From Paraspadella gotoi (taxonomy: Eukaryota; Chaetognatha), in the NCBI GenBank assembly GCA_051294375.1, contig CM119267.1, forward strand, positions 14,687,694-14,751,693: a stretch of 64,000 nt of DNA, given 5' to 3'. The first letter of the stretch is position 1. Every line of letters begins with the position of its first letter. The position numbers were made by a program, and so were the translations under genes. A model generated the notes under the pieces. It was not told the DNA's origin. It saw only the letters and a program-made list of their open reading frames with translations, and searched no databases. Below, piece after piece: positions 22,017-36,299 of this stretch.

Positions 22017-25000
22017 ATGTCTTTGGAGTCTTGCGGCTTGGCACCACTGCCTGGTGAGCCTCGAACTAACCACAGAGAACGTGTTCGAGACGCAATCAAA
22101 GAATGGAACGCCAATCGATTGGATCTCTTCGAAATAACTGAACCTAATGAGGACCTCGAATTTTTCGGGGCTATGCGTTTTTATTTTCAGGTATGGCGGC
22201 CTTGAGATGAGATTTAAGTGTTTTTATTGTTTTGAAAAACTAAATTAAATTAGAATTAACTTACGTACATACATAAATGATCGACATAAATGATTGACAA
22301 AGTTTATGACATAATACTAAATGATGTCGTATATTCCTTTTTTTGCAGGATTCTGGCGCCAAAATGGGAACAAAATGCATCAGAGTCTCGTCAACTGCCG
22401 ATGCCCGAACAGTTGTGGATATACTTATCGAAAAGTTTCGTCCCGACATGAAAATGTTAGTTCTTCCCAACTACGTTCTCTATGAGGTACATGCCAATGG
22501 TTTTGAGCGTATGTTGGCCGCGCACGAGTCGCCTTTGCTCTGTCAACTGGCGTGGAACAAGGATGATCGCGAGGGACGTTTTCTTCTCAAATCTGCCAAC
22601 GAAAAGACTCAGAAGTGGAACGATTCCTTCGGTGAGGTTAAAGACGACTCGGCGTTAGCGGCGAGTGGGGGCGGGGATTCGCCCGAAAAAGAAAAGAAGG
22701 GCGGAACTTTTGCTAGAGCCTCAAAACGTTTTTCTAAGCGAGCCGCAAAGAAGAAGGAAAAGGAAAAGCTTAAGGAAAGAGAGAACAACGACAAGAATAA
22801 CACGACGGACGAGTTGTATAAATCCAGCTTTTCTCGAACCATTTCAAATCCCGAAATGGTGATGAAACGTCGGCGACAGTTGAAGTTGGAAAAGAAGCTC
22901 CAAGAGTTTAAAAGCAAAGACGGTAATCCTGATCGCGGAGGGACTTTAAAGATATATGGGGAATCTCTGAGGAGTGATGTTCCCTACAAGACTTTACTTT
23001 TGTCCGTGACGGACGACGCGCAATATGTTGTCAGGGAAATTCTTGACAAGTACGGGTATGAAAACGCCCTCGCGGCCGATTACTGTCTCGTCCAGGTTCA
23101 ATCTCCGCGTCCTGAGGATGGAAAGTTAGGTCAAACGAAAGCTACCATTTTGGAAGATACGGAATGCCCATTAAACATCCTTATGAATCATCCTGAAGAG
23201 GAAGGAATTATTACTTTCCATATACAAAAAAAACCTGATTCTTTGAAACAAAAAAACAAAGTCGAACCACTTCAGTCCACTGATATTAAGCAGCCATCGC
23301 CGATAGATCTTCAAAAGGAAGCTGCTACTTTGAGTTATATTTCAAAGCCAGACAACAATAATGATCCTCTCCCTCCCCATGATGAAGTTGATCTATCGGC
23401 TCCAGTTGGCCAGCGACCTATTACCACAGGTCAAGAAAAGCTTTTACCATTTTTGCAAGAAGTGCCACATGTTGGACAGCAAGACCCGAGTCATCCTCCC
23501 AAAGGTCTTTTGTTGCAACCAAATGTCACTGAGGTAGGATCTGAGAGATCCATGGCGACTTCTGGCCAATATCTGCAACTCTTTGGCCTTGGTATTCAGC
23601 CGCGACATTGTGTCATTGCTCACACAGAAGGAATTGTGACAGCAACGCCCTGTTCTATTCAGGCTGAAACCTTTGTTAACAATGTACGTATATATGAGAC
23701 GGCAATGCTTCAATCAGGGTCCTATATTAGATTTGGTAAAATGCATACATTTCAGTTTATCGATCCAAATGTTGAAGAAATGAATAAGCGACGCTCTAAC
23801 TCTTTGTTTCCTAATCCACATCCTATTGGTCCTTATCAACATCCACCCCCACCAAAACCCCTGGTACCCGCTGTTCCTACAACACCTACATCACAGGCTC
23901 CCAGCAATTATGAGACAACGTTTGATGTTGACGGCCATGTAGAAACATCTGTCACATCTTCAAATAGTGACTTGACTAAGGGAGTTGTCCCGGCATCTCA
24001 CAGGGGGCCAGCTGAGGGTGCACCCTCCACGTTAGGTGGCACACCAACTACTCCAACGATGACTCATCCCCAATCTTCATCAAATCAGCCTTATTACGTG
24101 GGTGCCCATGCGAATTTGACACGACCAGTTCTTTCAATCCCTGGTGATGGTTTACCCGCTACTCTCGAATTTCGTGAAGATAGTGAAGATAAGTTACTCT
24201 CTATTATAATTACCGAAGTCAATGGGGCAGTACTTCAGTTTAAATTGGCTCCTACTTACACCCAGTATCTAGTTTTACGCAGAGTCCTTTCACCTTATTA
24301 CCGACCGGATATGCTACCAGCCGATCGTACAATTCGTGTTACCAATCTCACAAATAAGATGGTTGCCCAGATTCACCATACTATAGTGGCCAGTCAAGCT
24401 AATGCGGGTGCGCTATCTTTTTGGATGGCTAATGCTTCAGAATTATTACACTTCATTAAACAAGATCGTGATTTATCTGGAATGACAGCTGACGCACAGG
24501 ATACACTTGCTGAAGCCGTCCAGCATGCATTTAGATTTCTTGTTCATTGTATGCACACGGAACTAAACCATCATCTGCCCTCAATTTTAGATCCTACTGA
24601 TGCTGATCTAGATGAGAATGCTATTGGGATTGAGGGTTCCTCGGCTGTGGTTGCTACTCCTGTTCTTCAAACCTTAGCGGCTGCCATGAGTTTACTTAGA
24701 CGATGTCGTGTCAATGCCGCCCTCACTATACAATTATTTAGCCAGCTTTTCCACTATATCAATATGTGGATATTTAATCGCCTTGTATCAGTTCCATCTG
24801 GTCATCAAGGAGGCATCCGAGGAGGTAATGGAATCTGCACTCAACCATGGGGCAAGAGGCTCATGAGGCGCTTGGCAAGGATTGCAGCTTGGGCTGAAAA
24901 GCAGGGTTTGGAGTTAGCTGCTGATTGCCACTTAAGTCGTGTTTTACAAGCTACTTTTCTATTACAACAAAACAAAACGCCTGAAACTATCACTGGTGTC

Positions 25001-28000
25001 ACTGCTGAATGTTTTAAGTTGAATAGCCTTCAACTGCGTGCCCTATTAGAAAATTACTCGCCCACTCCGGCCCTTGGGGAGAACTGGTTGCCACAAGAAG
25101 TTATTGAGCATGTGGTTAACATCGCGCAAAGCACTGCCGATGAGCTTTTTGCTTCTGAGGGTCGACCTTTAAGGCGTGAAGAAGATCCAGATCTTCAGCT
25201 TCCTTTTCTCTTGCCCGAGGATGGATATTCTGGAGATATTTTACGTGGTGTCCCAAATGGCTTTAAAGAATTTTTGGACCCAATGATAACTACTGGTCTA
25301 GTTCGACTCACTATGCACCCTAACGCTTCGGGGCTATGGACTGTTCACATGATTGGACATCCTATTCCTCCAGAGGCCACTCCTTTCCCTGGAGTGACTT
25401 CTACTAATTCGATCATGGTCCCTCCCGGAAATCCTGATGTAACAACTGTTACCTTTAAGAAGACCAAAGGAATGGGCCTGTCAATTGTGGCAGCTAAAGG
25501 AGTTGGCCAAGACCGTTTAGGAATTTATATTAAATCTGTGGTCAAAGGTGGTGCCGCGCATCTTGATGGAAGACTTCAAGCGGGTGACCAACTTCTTGCA
25601 GTGGATGGCCACAGCCTTATTGGCGTTTCACAAGAGAGGGCTGCGGAGTTAATGACTCAAACAGGGCAAATGGTTACTCTTGATGTTGCCAAAGGAGGTG
25701 CCATATACCATGGTCTTGCAGCACTTCTCAGTCAGCCTTCTCCTGTGTCAGGAGGTCCACATATCGGAGTCAGTAATGCTGGATCCACCTATCCGACTTC
25801 TCCAATGCAGCAACAGCCTCAAGATAATGTGAATTTGGGGGGAAACGGGGGTCCTCGCAGAATGGTTCCAGGGCTAACAATGGATAGACTGAGGCCAAAA
25901 AGTGAGATGTTACCTAGTGGCTCCCAAACTGAAAATGGGAATCCGCATTATGCTACTCTTGGAAGAAATCATGGTAATCAATCAAACGGTCCTGGAATGG
26001 CGAATTCAATGTCAGTTGCCGCATTACATACTAATGCCCCTATGTCAAACAACCAAATGAGATCCAAATCTACCAGCAACTTGACGCCTTCTGGGTTGCC
26101 CAGCCATTTATATCCGGGCCATCCAGGATCTTTAAGACCTGAAAGTGAAGGAGAGGAGGACCCTAAAGCTTTACAACCTCCACCTGATATTTTGCCGGAC
26201 CATTCTCAGGTCAACAATGAAGCAAATAAGAACCATCTTAGTTATCCACCCTCTACTATTTTAAATAACCTGTCAAATCAATTGCCTATTTACACAGAGG
26301 AAAGTCAATCTAAATCTCAGATTGAACCAGCATTACAGTTGCAGGACCCCCCTCTGCGTAATCCTTATGCAACTTATCATGCTCAACCTGTTCAAACTAT
26401 GCCTGATCAGCCTGCAGGTCGAGTTGCTCCATATGGTGCACCATCATCTCCCTACAATAGTTCCCCACCCCAGTCTCCAAATATGCCTCCCTCATCCTAT
26501 CGTGGTCCAGCACCTCCCACGCCTACAAGAAATCCTCAAACCGGCCTGGGTTATGTTAATCCTCACCCGCCTCTTCAAAGACACAATAATTCAACTTCAT
26601 CGCCTTATCACCCACCTGAGACGCAGCCTGAATTCCCAAATACTTCTCTGCCACCTACTCCATCACAGGCTCCACCACCATCTAACATCAATGTCAACTC
26701 TGGTTCAACACCATCAAAAAATAAGCAGAAATTAACTTTCGAAGAAGAGCGGAAGAAGTGGTTGAGGGACGAGATTGATCATCTTGAATCACTTGACGGC
26801 AAGAGTGAGGACCAGGAAAACAAATTAAAATTTTTAAAGTTAGAAGAAGAATTTCAGAAACGACTTGATCAAGTCAAGATTCAGGAAAATGAATCGGATG
26901 ATGATGATGAGGATAGCGAGTCTGAAAACAAAATAAAAATGGAATCTCAAGTCCGGCAGCAAATGTTGCGTGCAATGAATGAGATCAAAGAACAACAGCA
27001 GCAGCAACAAAAACCCCAACAAAATATGTACTCCCCACCACAACACTTTCCTCATCGATATATGGGAACTTCCCCGACTTTATCGCCTAGTCAGTCTCCA
27101 AGAAATTCGTTATACGCTCCTGGAAGGAATGCCCCTGGAGCTATAAAATTAGGAGGGCTCTTACCACCGCCTAGCCAGACTGCTCTTCTTAGTTCCGACA
27201 ATCCAATGGAGCCAGTTACGCCACCGGAAGAACCTCTGCCAACTACGTCGCAAATCAATGCCCTGTCAAAAAAAGTAGAAGAAAATCTGAGACTTGATCG
27301 AGAGGAAATCGAAAAGGAGGAAAGGAGAAAAGAAAGAGAAAGAATCTCCGCGGAAAGGGAAATGGAGGATCAAAGAAAAAGAGCCGAAGAGGAGAGGGCT
27401 TGGATGGAAGAGGAAAGGAAAGAGAAAGAGAGACGCTGGGAAGAGGAGCAAAGGCTTTTTGAGGAAGAAGAAAGGAGAATCAAAGAGGAGGAGGACAGAC
27501 AGTTGTTCGAAGAACGCCTCAGAGAACAAGAAGCGGCTCGGCAGAAAGCCTTTGAAGAGGCCTATATAACCCAAGCCCACTCGCATCAGCCGGATCCTTT
27601 GGGTATCGAGGATCAAGAAATTCTTCCGCCACCGCCACCCGAAATTTTACACGGCAACGTTTCGCCGAACAACTCGTGGACACCTGGCCTTCCGCCGCCG
27701 GATAACTTTGGCGTTTTCTCGCCAGTCGACCAAAAACCGGATGACTACTCTCATCCCCCTCCGCCTCCTCCACCTGTGGAGGAACATATTTTTTACCCTC
27801 CCAGTTCAAGGGCGCTACCGCCGGCGGTTGCTCCAAAGCCATCACTAGCGCCAAAGCGAGTCTCCTTTGCGGGGCCGCCTCCGCCGCCACCACCAAAACC
27901 GTCGATTGGCCGTCCTGTATCGATGCCGCACTCTCCCGCCGAGGAGTTGGTACCTCCGCAGGCGCCAATGTTTAAGGCAAACGATGCGCAGACGGCCAAG

Positions 28001-28288
28001 ATCGGCGCCTCCCCTCCACCTCTGCTTACCACTGCAGTTGGCAACAATCCTCGAGTCGTGGGTGCACAGGAAGTATACCGGGACCCGAGGGAGAAGCTCC
28101 TCGGTCAAAAAGCCAGTGCCAACGCGGACCAGAACAAACTCGGAGGAGACGATCCTGAGAAACTCACCTTTAAGGAAAAAATGAAACGGTTCGCTTTGGA
28201 AGCGGGAGAGGCACAAACGCCTCCTCACAAAGCGAAAGCCTCCACGGCCCAACGAAAATTGGAACATCTCGGATCGCCCCTGAACTAA
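22017..28288 (+). CDS. AFDN: Afadin/canoe, adherens junction scaffold
   Basis: Two coding exons, 22017-22190 and 22349-28288, give about 2037 residues; the second exon alone is 5.9 kb. Afadin links nectins and cadherin junctions to F-actin and binds Rap/Ras. The first Ras-association domain is at about residues 40-150 (TRTV-type strand, MLVLPNYVLYEVHANG) and the second at about 255-350 (GGTLKIYGESLRSD). The FHA domain is at 462-535 (LFGLGIQPRHCVI, SYIRFGKMHTFQF), the dilute/DIL domain at about 740-1040, and the PDZ domain at about 1089-1176 (MGLSIVAAKG, GRLQAGDQLLAVDG). A long Pro-rich and charged coiled-coil tail follows, ending with LTFKEKMKRFALEAGE. The order is complete for the family and no frame break is seen. 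Confidence 0.96.
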
Positions 28289-29749
28289 GAAATTTTTTTT
28301 CTTTAACTTGGAATTTTTTGCACGCCGTAGAATCTGTTTAGCCGCACCGAAATTGTAACAATTTCTGGAAAAAAATGTTCATTTTTTCGTTGACTGTATT
28401 TATGGGTTTTCAACGTAGGAGCTTTTTTTGATATGCCCAAAGAAAATTCTTTAGTACATGGTAACGCTTTCCTAGTCCTCCAGGAATCAACTAAGGCACA
28501 TATTACTCAGCGTTCGTTGGGATAACCCTCTTTTTTTTATATGAATTTTGCATATCTCGAATGCTAGCTATCCAACACCATGAGCCTTACAACATCTTAT
28601 CTATTGTAAAGTTCTGTTATTGCGTTTCACAACTTTTTACTTATTACTTAATGTTTAAGTAAAGTCTCTTTGTGCCTTTTTACTTAGCTGCTACATTCGG
28701 GAATCAATTCTCGCTTTAAAAAACCGAACTAATTTCTGAGTCCATTTTATCTATTTTTTCCGTCTTTTTTTTCTTCTATATACGTACTTAAATAATTGTA
28801 AGTTGATCGAAATCTCGGTATATTTATGTCCGTGTTTTTTTTTTTTTAAATAATTGTTTCTCGGAAAGCAGCTTCGTAAATTTTATAAACCCTTTAATTA
28901 GTCGCTCGTAGGACACTTTAGACTAAAGCAAACAAATTACAGTAGACCCAAGTGCCTTTTTCTATTCACATTATTTTTAGATTTTTGTGTGGCTACTGCT
29001 AAGATGTACCTTTGTGTTTTGTCAATTTGTGGCCATAAAAAACATGAAGCGTGAGCGAGCAAAATCCTAAATTTTCCAGTTACAAAGCATACATATCGTA
29101 TGAGTTTTAAAAAATAAGATAAAATATTTTAATGTTTTTAGTACTTGTAAATTTTTGGAATTTGTTTTGTCACGTAAATGCCACTACTATTTTCTAGTCC
29201 TTGTATATGCTTTGAAATCGACGAAAAGCGAAAAACCATGCATTTGAAATATAAAAAAAAAATTTAGTGGAAGGTACCTTTAAGGATATTGTCTTACCTT
29301 ACTCAAAAAAGTAAAGTTATTTGTCACTTTTTTTTATTAGTGATGTCCTTCCACTGTTGAAATACGTACGTAACTACAGTAATAATACGTCGAGAAATCG
29401 TTTACTCACTGTTGCTACGTTATGTCATTTATATGTATATCTAAACTAAATAAGCTCTAGACTTAATAGCTCAATTTTTCGCTGCGTTCATACTATATTC
29501 TTTGGCAATTTCGTTTTCAGGTCCGAAACAAAAGTAAAAAAAACCGTAATAAGGCCTTAAATCGGAATCTATTAAAAAATGCAATGAACAACGTTATTCG
29601 CTAACGAGCGAATGCGCACTAAAACGTCTCACGCGACGTTTTATGCTCATTTTTTAATCATCTGTCTAATGTTTCCGCGTTTGTTGCTCTCGAACGTCCT
29701 TTCGTGGCCTTAAACACTTTAAGCCTCTACTCCTCCCGCATCTACCAAA
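28289..29749. other. AT-rich spacer between afadin and CREB
   Basis: About 1.5 kb with no gene seen; it probably holds the afadin 3' UTR and the CREB promoter. Close to CREB, near 29610-29643, AAAACGT and ACGTTTT face each other across a CG-containing core beside GCGAATGCGC, a possible promoter palindrome. No element ends were recognised. Confidence 0.5.
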
Positions 29750-32700
29750 ATGTCTGACTCTAGAAAGCGTCACGAGATTTTGTCCCGTCGTCCATCTTAC
29801 CGCAAAATCTTGGACGAATTACAAGGGAGCAAAATCGGAGATCCAGCGATTCTTCCCAAAGTACGTTGCCAAACGAATGTATCAGGAAGTGGCTAGGGTC
29901 TTCATATTTTGAAATATTAACCGATTTTTCCTGATGTATATAGGTCGAGGAAGAAGGTGGGTCGGCGCCGGACGGAGACTACGCCCGATCGGGACTACAC
30001 CTTCACACCCATGCGCCTCCCGGCCAAGCAATTCTTATCCCTGTCACGTCGTCGTCCTCCAACTCCTCCGGCCCCCAACTTCTCCAACTCCCTCCTTCTG
30101 GGAACTCTTTGCCGGGAATGGTCAACGCTCCAGGATCAGCATCTGAAGACGACGACGGCTCATCCACTCACTCATCCGGCCACCACAGCCTTTCGCATCC
30201 CAGCGCTCTCACGCCCAATTCACATCAAGGTTACTTGAAAATGAAAACTGAAAACTTAAAAAGATAGATGCTCTACTGAACTACTACTGTAATGTATTTT
30301 TTTAAATTTGGCTTAATACAGTCCTCATTAATAAGTATACATTCTGAAAATATTATTATAGTAAAATAAGTAATTTTATGCTTCAATTTAAAACTATTAG
30401 AGTAGATTATATATACAGTAGTGATGTGAAAATGATAAAATTTTATAAAACATAGAAATAAAAAACAATAAAAATACTTTAGTAAATTTATTTTTTAATT
30501 TTATACTTTAGTGGGCACCAGTGTGCTATATTTATATTTAGTAATAAGTATATAATAGGCTAAAATTTCTAATTTTTAAATTTTAAGATCGGATTTGGAT
30601 TCCTTTCAAAAAGTTGATATAAGAAAGTATAATTCTTTTTTAAAACTTCTTTCATTAAGTTGGTTAAAAATATAAACAAGTTTGAGCAAACAATGTCGGA
30701 TCTGTCCACGATCATTATCGGTAATTAAATAATTAATTAATTAATTCAAATTAATTAATTAATTAGTCAATTAATTAATTAACTTTATCCGAAATGTTTG
30801 TTTTGACTGATTAATAATTGATTAATTAATTGACTAATTGATTAATTAACAGATTTATTCATCTTGCTTTTACATTTAATATAAAAAGAAAAAGAAGCAT
30901 CATAATCAATTAGTGAAACAGGTTTTTTGTTTTTTTCCATTTAAACTCATTTTCTCTCATAATCACACACTTTCCTACCTACATAAAAAATTTCAGGTCA
31001 ATTGCCCCATCCACTCATGAGTAATTGGTGTTCAAATAATGTAATATATATATTTTTTTCATTTAAACTCATTTTCACTCGGACGATTCTATCGAAACTT
31101 CATATCCAGCTCAATCACATACTTCCCTAACCACATACAAAATTTCATTCCAATCCATCCGTCCAATCACGAGTAATTGGTGTTTTTTGTTAATGTGTGA
31201 CGGATGGACGGACGGATGAACATCGTTTTTTTTTCATAATTTATCATAATTCAATGTTCTGACATGATATAAGTGAATGCCCGACAAGATTGGGGGGGTG
31301 GACTGACGGACCGACAAAGTGAATTATAGAGTCGGGATCTACTGATAAGCAGATCCGACTAAAAACTATATTTAAGATACCGATTTTCAATTTCCAGGTT
31401 AAAAATAGTTTTTTTTTTAATTTTAACCTACTTAATGACATAATTTTTAAAAAAGATTTATATTTTCTCTTATCAACTTTTGACGAGAAATCTGAATCTG
31501 TTCTCAGAATTAAAAAAAAAAAGAAATTATATAAGGGTAGTACTATATACAAAATAATAATGACTACAGATTAGTATTCACTAATATGATAGTTTTCAAA
31601 ATTTAACTGCTAAATTTTGATTCCAAATTTTCACTTCATCCTAATATACAGGGTTCGGAAGCAAAGCTTATAAAAAATATTCTTATCTTTACAAATAAAC
31701 GTTTGAAGAGTACCAATAAAATTTATATCAAATATAAACCAAACGTAGAGAAGTCTTATTCTCGATGTACACCGCATTCCGAGCGTTTATGGCCTCTTCA
31801 GGAGGGGGGAACGTACACACATCTTTTACACATTTCTTATTAATATCGGAATTATAAATCAAAAGTCGTTCAACTACCATAAATGATATCTTAAGAAGTT
31901 AATGAATTTTCCTCCATATTTTTAAACTTTTTTTTTAACATTTGAAACTTTTCCAACAACCTCAGAGGGCATCAATAAAAATCAGCATACATGAAATTTT
32001 TTTTTGCCAAAAAAGGGAAGTTTTTCCGGAAATTTAGGCCATTTGTCTCACTGTGCCTACATTGAGTTCATAAAAAGTCTGACAACGAACAGGATAAGGG
32101 TGAAAAGTCGAATGACTACAAATAAAAAACTTACTCATTACTAAAATACTGTAGCTGCATTACAGTATGAGGCAGTTAAAAATCTCTTGCCATTTAAATA
32201 GAATTATAAGTTTTGATTCCGGACCCTAGAATTTTTTAAATTGTTAATGTCATGATTTTCAGGTTTCAGGTTTCAGGTTATAGGAAGTTTTTAATAAAGA
32301 ATATAGGAAGATATTAATGTAATAATAGTTTTCATCTCTTCGTATTTTGAAGATATTGCCGTAACATGCGGGGTAAAATCATTAATATATATTATATAAT
32401 ATATATATATATTTATTATTTCGCATTTTAAGTAAAAGTTCAATCGAGATATCTTCCGTTTACAACACGTTCCTTTAATCCTTTAATTAAACTGTTTTCA
32501 GGCCCCACACTAGTCCATTATGGAGGTGGAGATGGGCAGTTTTACGTACCGGTTTCGGATTTGCAGAACCTCACCAATTACCATCCCCTCTCCGCCCCGC
32601 GACCTGCCCCTGGTAGCCAGCTCCCAGGATCCGTCGTCATGGCAGCAACCTCTAACCTTCTTGATTCAAGCAGGCTATCGGAGGTCCGTAATTCTTTTAA

Positions 32701-32962
32701 TATTTAGTTATTAAATTCATTTAATATTTGTCACTAATTTATCTCGTAAAAATTTGATTTGTGCGTCTTAAAATAGGAATCGACGCGAAAACGTGAGCTT
32801 CGATTATTAAAGAATCGAGAAGCAGCGAGAGAGTGTCGTCGTAAGAAGAAAGACTACGTAAAATGTTTGGAAAACCGCGTCGCCGTCCTAGAGAATCAGA
32901 ACAAAGCCCTAATCGAGGAGTTAAAATCACTCAAGGACCTGTATTGCAATAAGCAAGAGTGA
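29750..32962 (+). CDS. CREB1: CREB/CREM/ATF1-type bZIP transcription factor
   Basis: Four exons: 29750-29860, 29944-30229, 32502-32683 and 32777-32962; 254 residues. CREB factors bind cAMP-response elements and recruit CBP when phosphorylated. The kinase-inducible domain begins almost at the N-terminus: RRPSYRKILDEL, whose Ser16 corresponds to Ser133 of mammalian CREB. The middle is Ser/Pro/Gly-rich with an acidic patch and few glutamines. The last exon is a textbook bZIP: basic region KNREAARECRRKKKDYV, then a leucine zipper CLENRVAVLENQNKALIEELKSL. The protein is shorter than human CREB1 (about 340) because the N-terminal Q1 region is missing. A MITE lies in the 2.3-kb intron 2. Confidence 0.95.
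30678..31366 (+). mobile_element. MITE family B, copy 3 (in CREB intron 2)
   Basis: Runs from TTTGAGCAAACAATGTCGGA to AGCAGATCCGACTAAAAA, with the same interior order as copy 2: ATTAATTAATTA-rich zone, repeated TTTAAACTCATTTTC phrases, CATCCGTCCAATCACGAGTA, and ATGCCCGACAAGATTGGG. There is no coding potential. Both ends hold the inverted GTCGGATCTG/CAGATCCGAC core. The rest of the intron is AT-rich without visible features. Confidence 0.78.
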
Positions 32963-33967
32963 ATAGTCCAAATACATACTGGAATTTCACGGTCTTCGTT
33001 TCTTATCTTTGATCATTCTGTCCTCGTTTTTCATATCCCATTCACCGTCTGCTTTACCACTTCCCCTGGTTACGGTTACCATACTGTCATCACCAACTTC
33101 TACAAAAAGAATGTATTTTGTTCTAACTTTTCTCTCCTTGTAATTTCGAGCTATATTTCTTGGCGGTATCACGTTTTAGGGTATGCCAAATAAATGCTAA
33201 GTCACTGAGACGTAGCGATTAGCTTATAGCGTAATAATTCGTTTTGTTTTGCCGGTTAGTTATAAAATAGTTTTGAATCCTATTTCACGTGAAATAGGGA
33301 TATATGTTGTGTGAATTGTGATAGGAAAGCCTCTACAATGAAACTGCTACACCCTAGTCCTATTGTTGACTGTTACATTGTTGATGTTATTTAGGAATGT
33401 ATATTTTCTGGAATCTTTTTAACTTTTTTCTTCCCTGGACACACATTTTTAAATGTCAAACTTATATTTAATTTTTTTTTACAATACAATATACCTAAGT
33501 TAAATATAATAACTATCGATGAGAAATTAGCATAATCAATGAAACATCTCCTTTATTTCCTTTAAGGCCAAATACTAAAGAGTATACATCCTTATTTCGT
33601 TTTTTAGTTGCTGCGTAAAATATTTAATATAAATATGTAAAAAAATATTGAAATATTTAAAATATTTAAATATAAATATTTAAAATACGTAAAATAATTT
33701 TAAAAAGTCATCATACAAAATTGTTTTGCTGGTTTTTTCCGGCAGCGTATATTTATCGGCTAGTAAAAGTAGGGAATGTTATATTAATTTTAATTCTTAT
33801 TCCGTGTACGACTGTACGTACCACGATAAACTTTTTTCAGGTCCCAAGAACATGAAGATTTAAGAGGTTTGAAAAAAAGTCAAACTTTAGGAATGGAACG
33901 GAATTTTTTTTTTTTAGATTATCTTATCAGTTTTTATTTTATCGTTTCTCACATTTTTAAATATATA

Positions 33968-34462
33968 TACAGACCTGTGCAAAAAAAAGACGATACTCTT
34001 CAAACTTAAGTTACTTACGCACATATTATAAAAATTTATGAATGAAAAATGTAGATTTTGAAATGAGAAATCCATGCGTGTCAGTTAAAAGAAAATTGGT
34101 TCAAGAATTCAAGAGCTATAGCTCCCGAAAGTCAAGTGGTCAAAAACATTCGTCATTTGAGTCACTACAATAAACCATTTTTGAAGATCTGCCAAAAACC
34201 GAAGATACTTTGTAGCCATTGTATTTATTTTTTCTAAAAAATTGTGAATGGGAAATAAGGTCCAGTCATTCCAGAGCTTCAGCACCTTAAACATAAGAGG
34301 TTAAAAGTACTTTTTTTTCTGCTCTGACATTCTATTAGAGTACTTAGTAGTTGTAACTTTGTTAGTTATTCACTTATAATATGTTTCATTTTAAAGGAAT
34401 CGAACTTGATTTATTTTCATAATGTTTTAGGGCGTCTTATTTTTTTTTGCACAGTACTATAT
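33968..34462. mobile_element. Short mariner-like TIR element (MITE)
   Basis: The left end near 33970 reads CAGACCTGTGCAAAAAAAAG followed by ACGATAC, and the right end near 34432-34462 reads GCGTCTTATTTTTTTTTGCA followed by CAGTAC. These are inverted versions of each other and resemble the ends of the larger element at 6848-8995. About 495 bases, no transposase. Confidence 0.6.
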
Positions 34463-36299
34463 TTTATATATTTTTTAAATTTCTTTTTCTTCTACTACCT
34501 AGTGATGTTATATAAATGTAAAAATCAACTTTAAAACTTTAAAACTTTAAACTTTAAACTTTAAAATTCTGCCAAAATCATGACTGAAAAAGGTGGTAAA
34601 TTTTCTCTTCAGAATATTTTTCTCTTCAGCAAAAACACCGATTACTACGTGAAAACTATGTACACTAGTTTATTAATAAGTTGACGATTGAAAAAAAATG
34701 AATTAAAATCAGTTAATTTAAAAAATGGTAAAGAAATATTTTTCTTAAACAAGAAGTGTAAGATTAAAATACTATTTAAAATGTCGTTTTTTTCTTGAGA
34801 AACTTATAAATGTGAACTTTTTACATCCCGGCTCTCCGATATTTATTCAGTTTTATGTCCATTAAAACATAGACAAATTAAATAAATTTATCTATTCTTA
34901 TTTGTGTTCTCAACTGAATTAATAAATCGTTCTTATTGATAAAATAACTCTTTGCAAAGACGAAAGTAAAAAAAACATTTTTTTATAGTGTTAGCATCTA
35001 TACTGAAATTAAACCGCGAAAGTAGGTTTAATAAAACTTCCTAACTTTGAATTTTTTTTTCCTAAACCCTCTTTAAACTAGAAAAATGTGCCTTTTAAAA
35101 AATAGTTATTGATATCTTTCATAAGTTTAATAACAGTTATATACAATAAATATCTTGAACGAAAGAGCATCCCACCGATTATGTAAACGTGTGCTATTTC
35201 CGGTGTTTTTAATGGTATTTCTCATTCATTTACGACCGAAAGCCCAATATTTTTTAAAGCTTGTCTTTTTATTTACTTACTGTCCTTGGTGATTTGGTTC
35301 TTTTAAAGCTGGGTATTTCAGATGTGCAATTGAAAAAGATATAGTTCACTGTAATGCCCATCGCCCAAGTTATCTTTTAAGGGTTTTTGTAGTTTAGTCT
35401 TTAGGAGCAAAGCGCACTTTAGTGAAAGGCTTCCTCTGATAAAATGTTTTACCGGTTATAACGTTTGCTGGCAAACGAAAGACCGTTCATAGTTTATCTG
35501 TAGAATTTGGATGTGTTTCCTGATCTGAATAAAATTGTCAATTTGTGAGCTTACAATTAAATTCATAAGAATACATTTTGTTTGTTGTTCTTTCCGATCG
35601 CGCGTGTACTAAAAAATCTTTACGGTACTACCACGAAGGAAATAAAATTTGCGCGGTAACTTTCAGGCCATTTTTAGGGGCTTTGAATTTGATTAAAAAA
35701 TTATAAAGACATAAGTAAAATATTTAAAAACTGTCTCATATTCCATACAAATGTAATAGAATAATGTGAAAGAAAATTCGTATACAAAAACATTTTATTA
35801 TTTTTTAAAATTTATATATTTTAGAACATTTATTATTTTTTTAGTTAAATATTATTTAAATTTTAATAATAATTTTAATAATTAAAAGCTTTTTGCTTTT
35901 GGTTAGTTTCGTGTCCAATGATCACTACAAAAAATGCTCCAGGACTTTCGGGATAAATTTTAATAAATAAAATAAAAATAAAAATGTCACGTCTGGGATA
36001 AAAAAACATGCGCACAGAGAAAGAAATTAATATTCAAAAAGTTTTATACGCCTTTTCTAAGTAGAAGTATTGAATAACTTGATCCCACTGAGATTGAAAC
36101 TTTTTATTCAGTCTTAGGAAGTTCATACTCTTTATTAAGTGGAAAAACCATTTACTACTATTTATCGAAAGTATTTTGGGTAATAAAATTACCTAATTTG
36201 TTCATACCGCGCCCGTTTTTTTTCCTTCAACGTAGTTTACATACATTTTTTTTGTGTTTTACGTGAAGTTAAATAATTGAGTAATGTTCAGATTTTAAG

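Noticed and set aside
32987-33172. Small - strand frame downstream of CREB
   Set aside because: It is short, basic and without motif, promoter or splice partner, and lies in the likely CREB 3' UTR.
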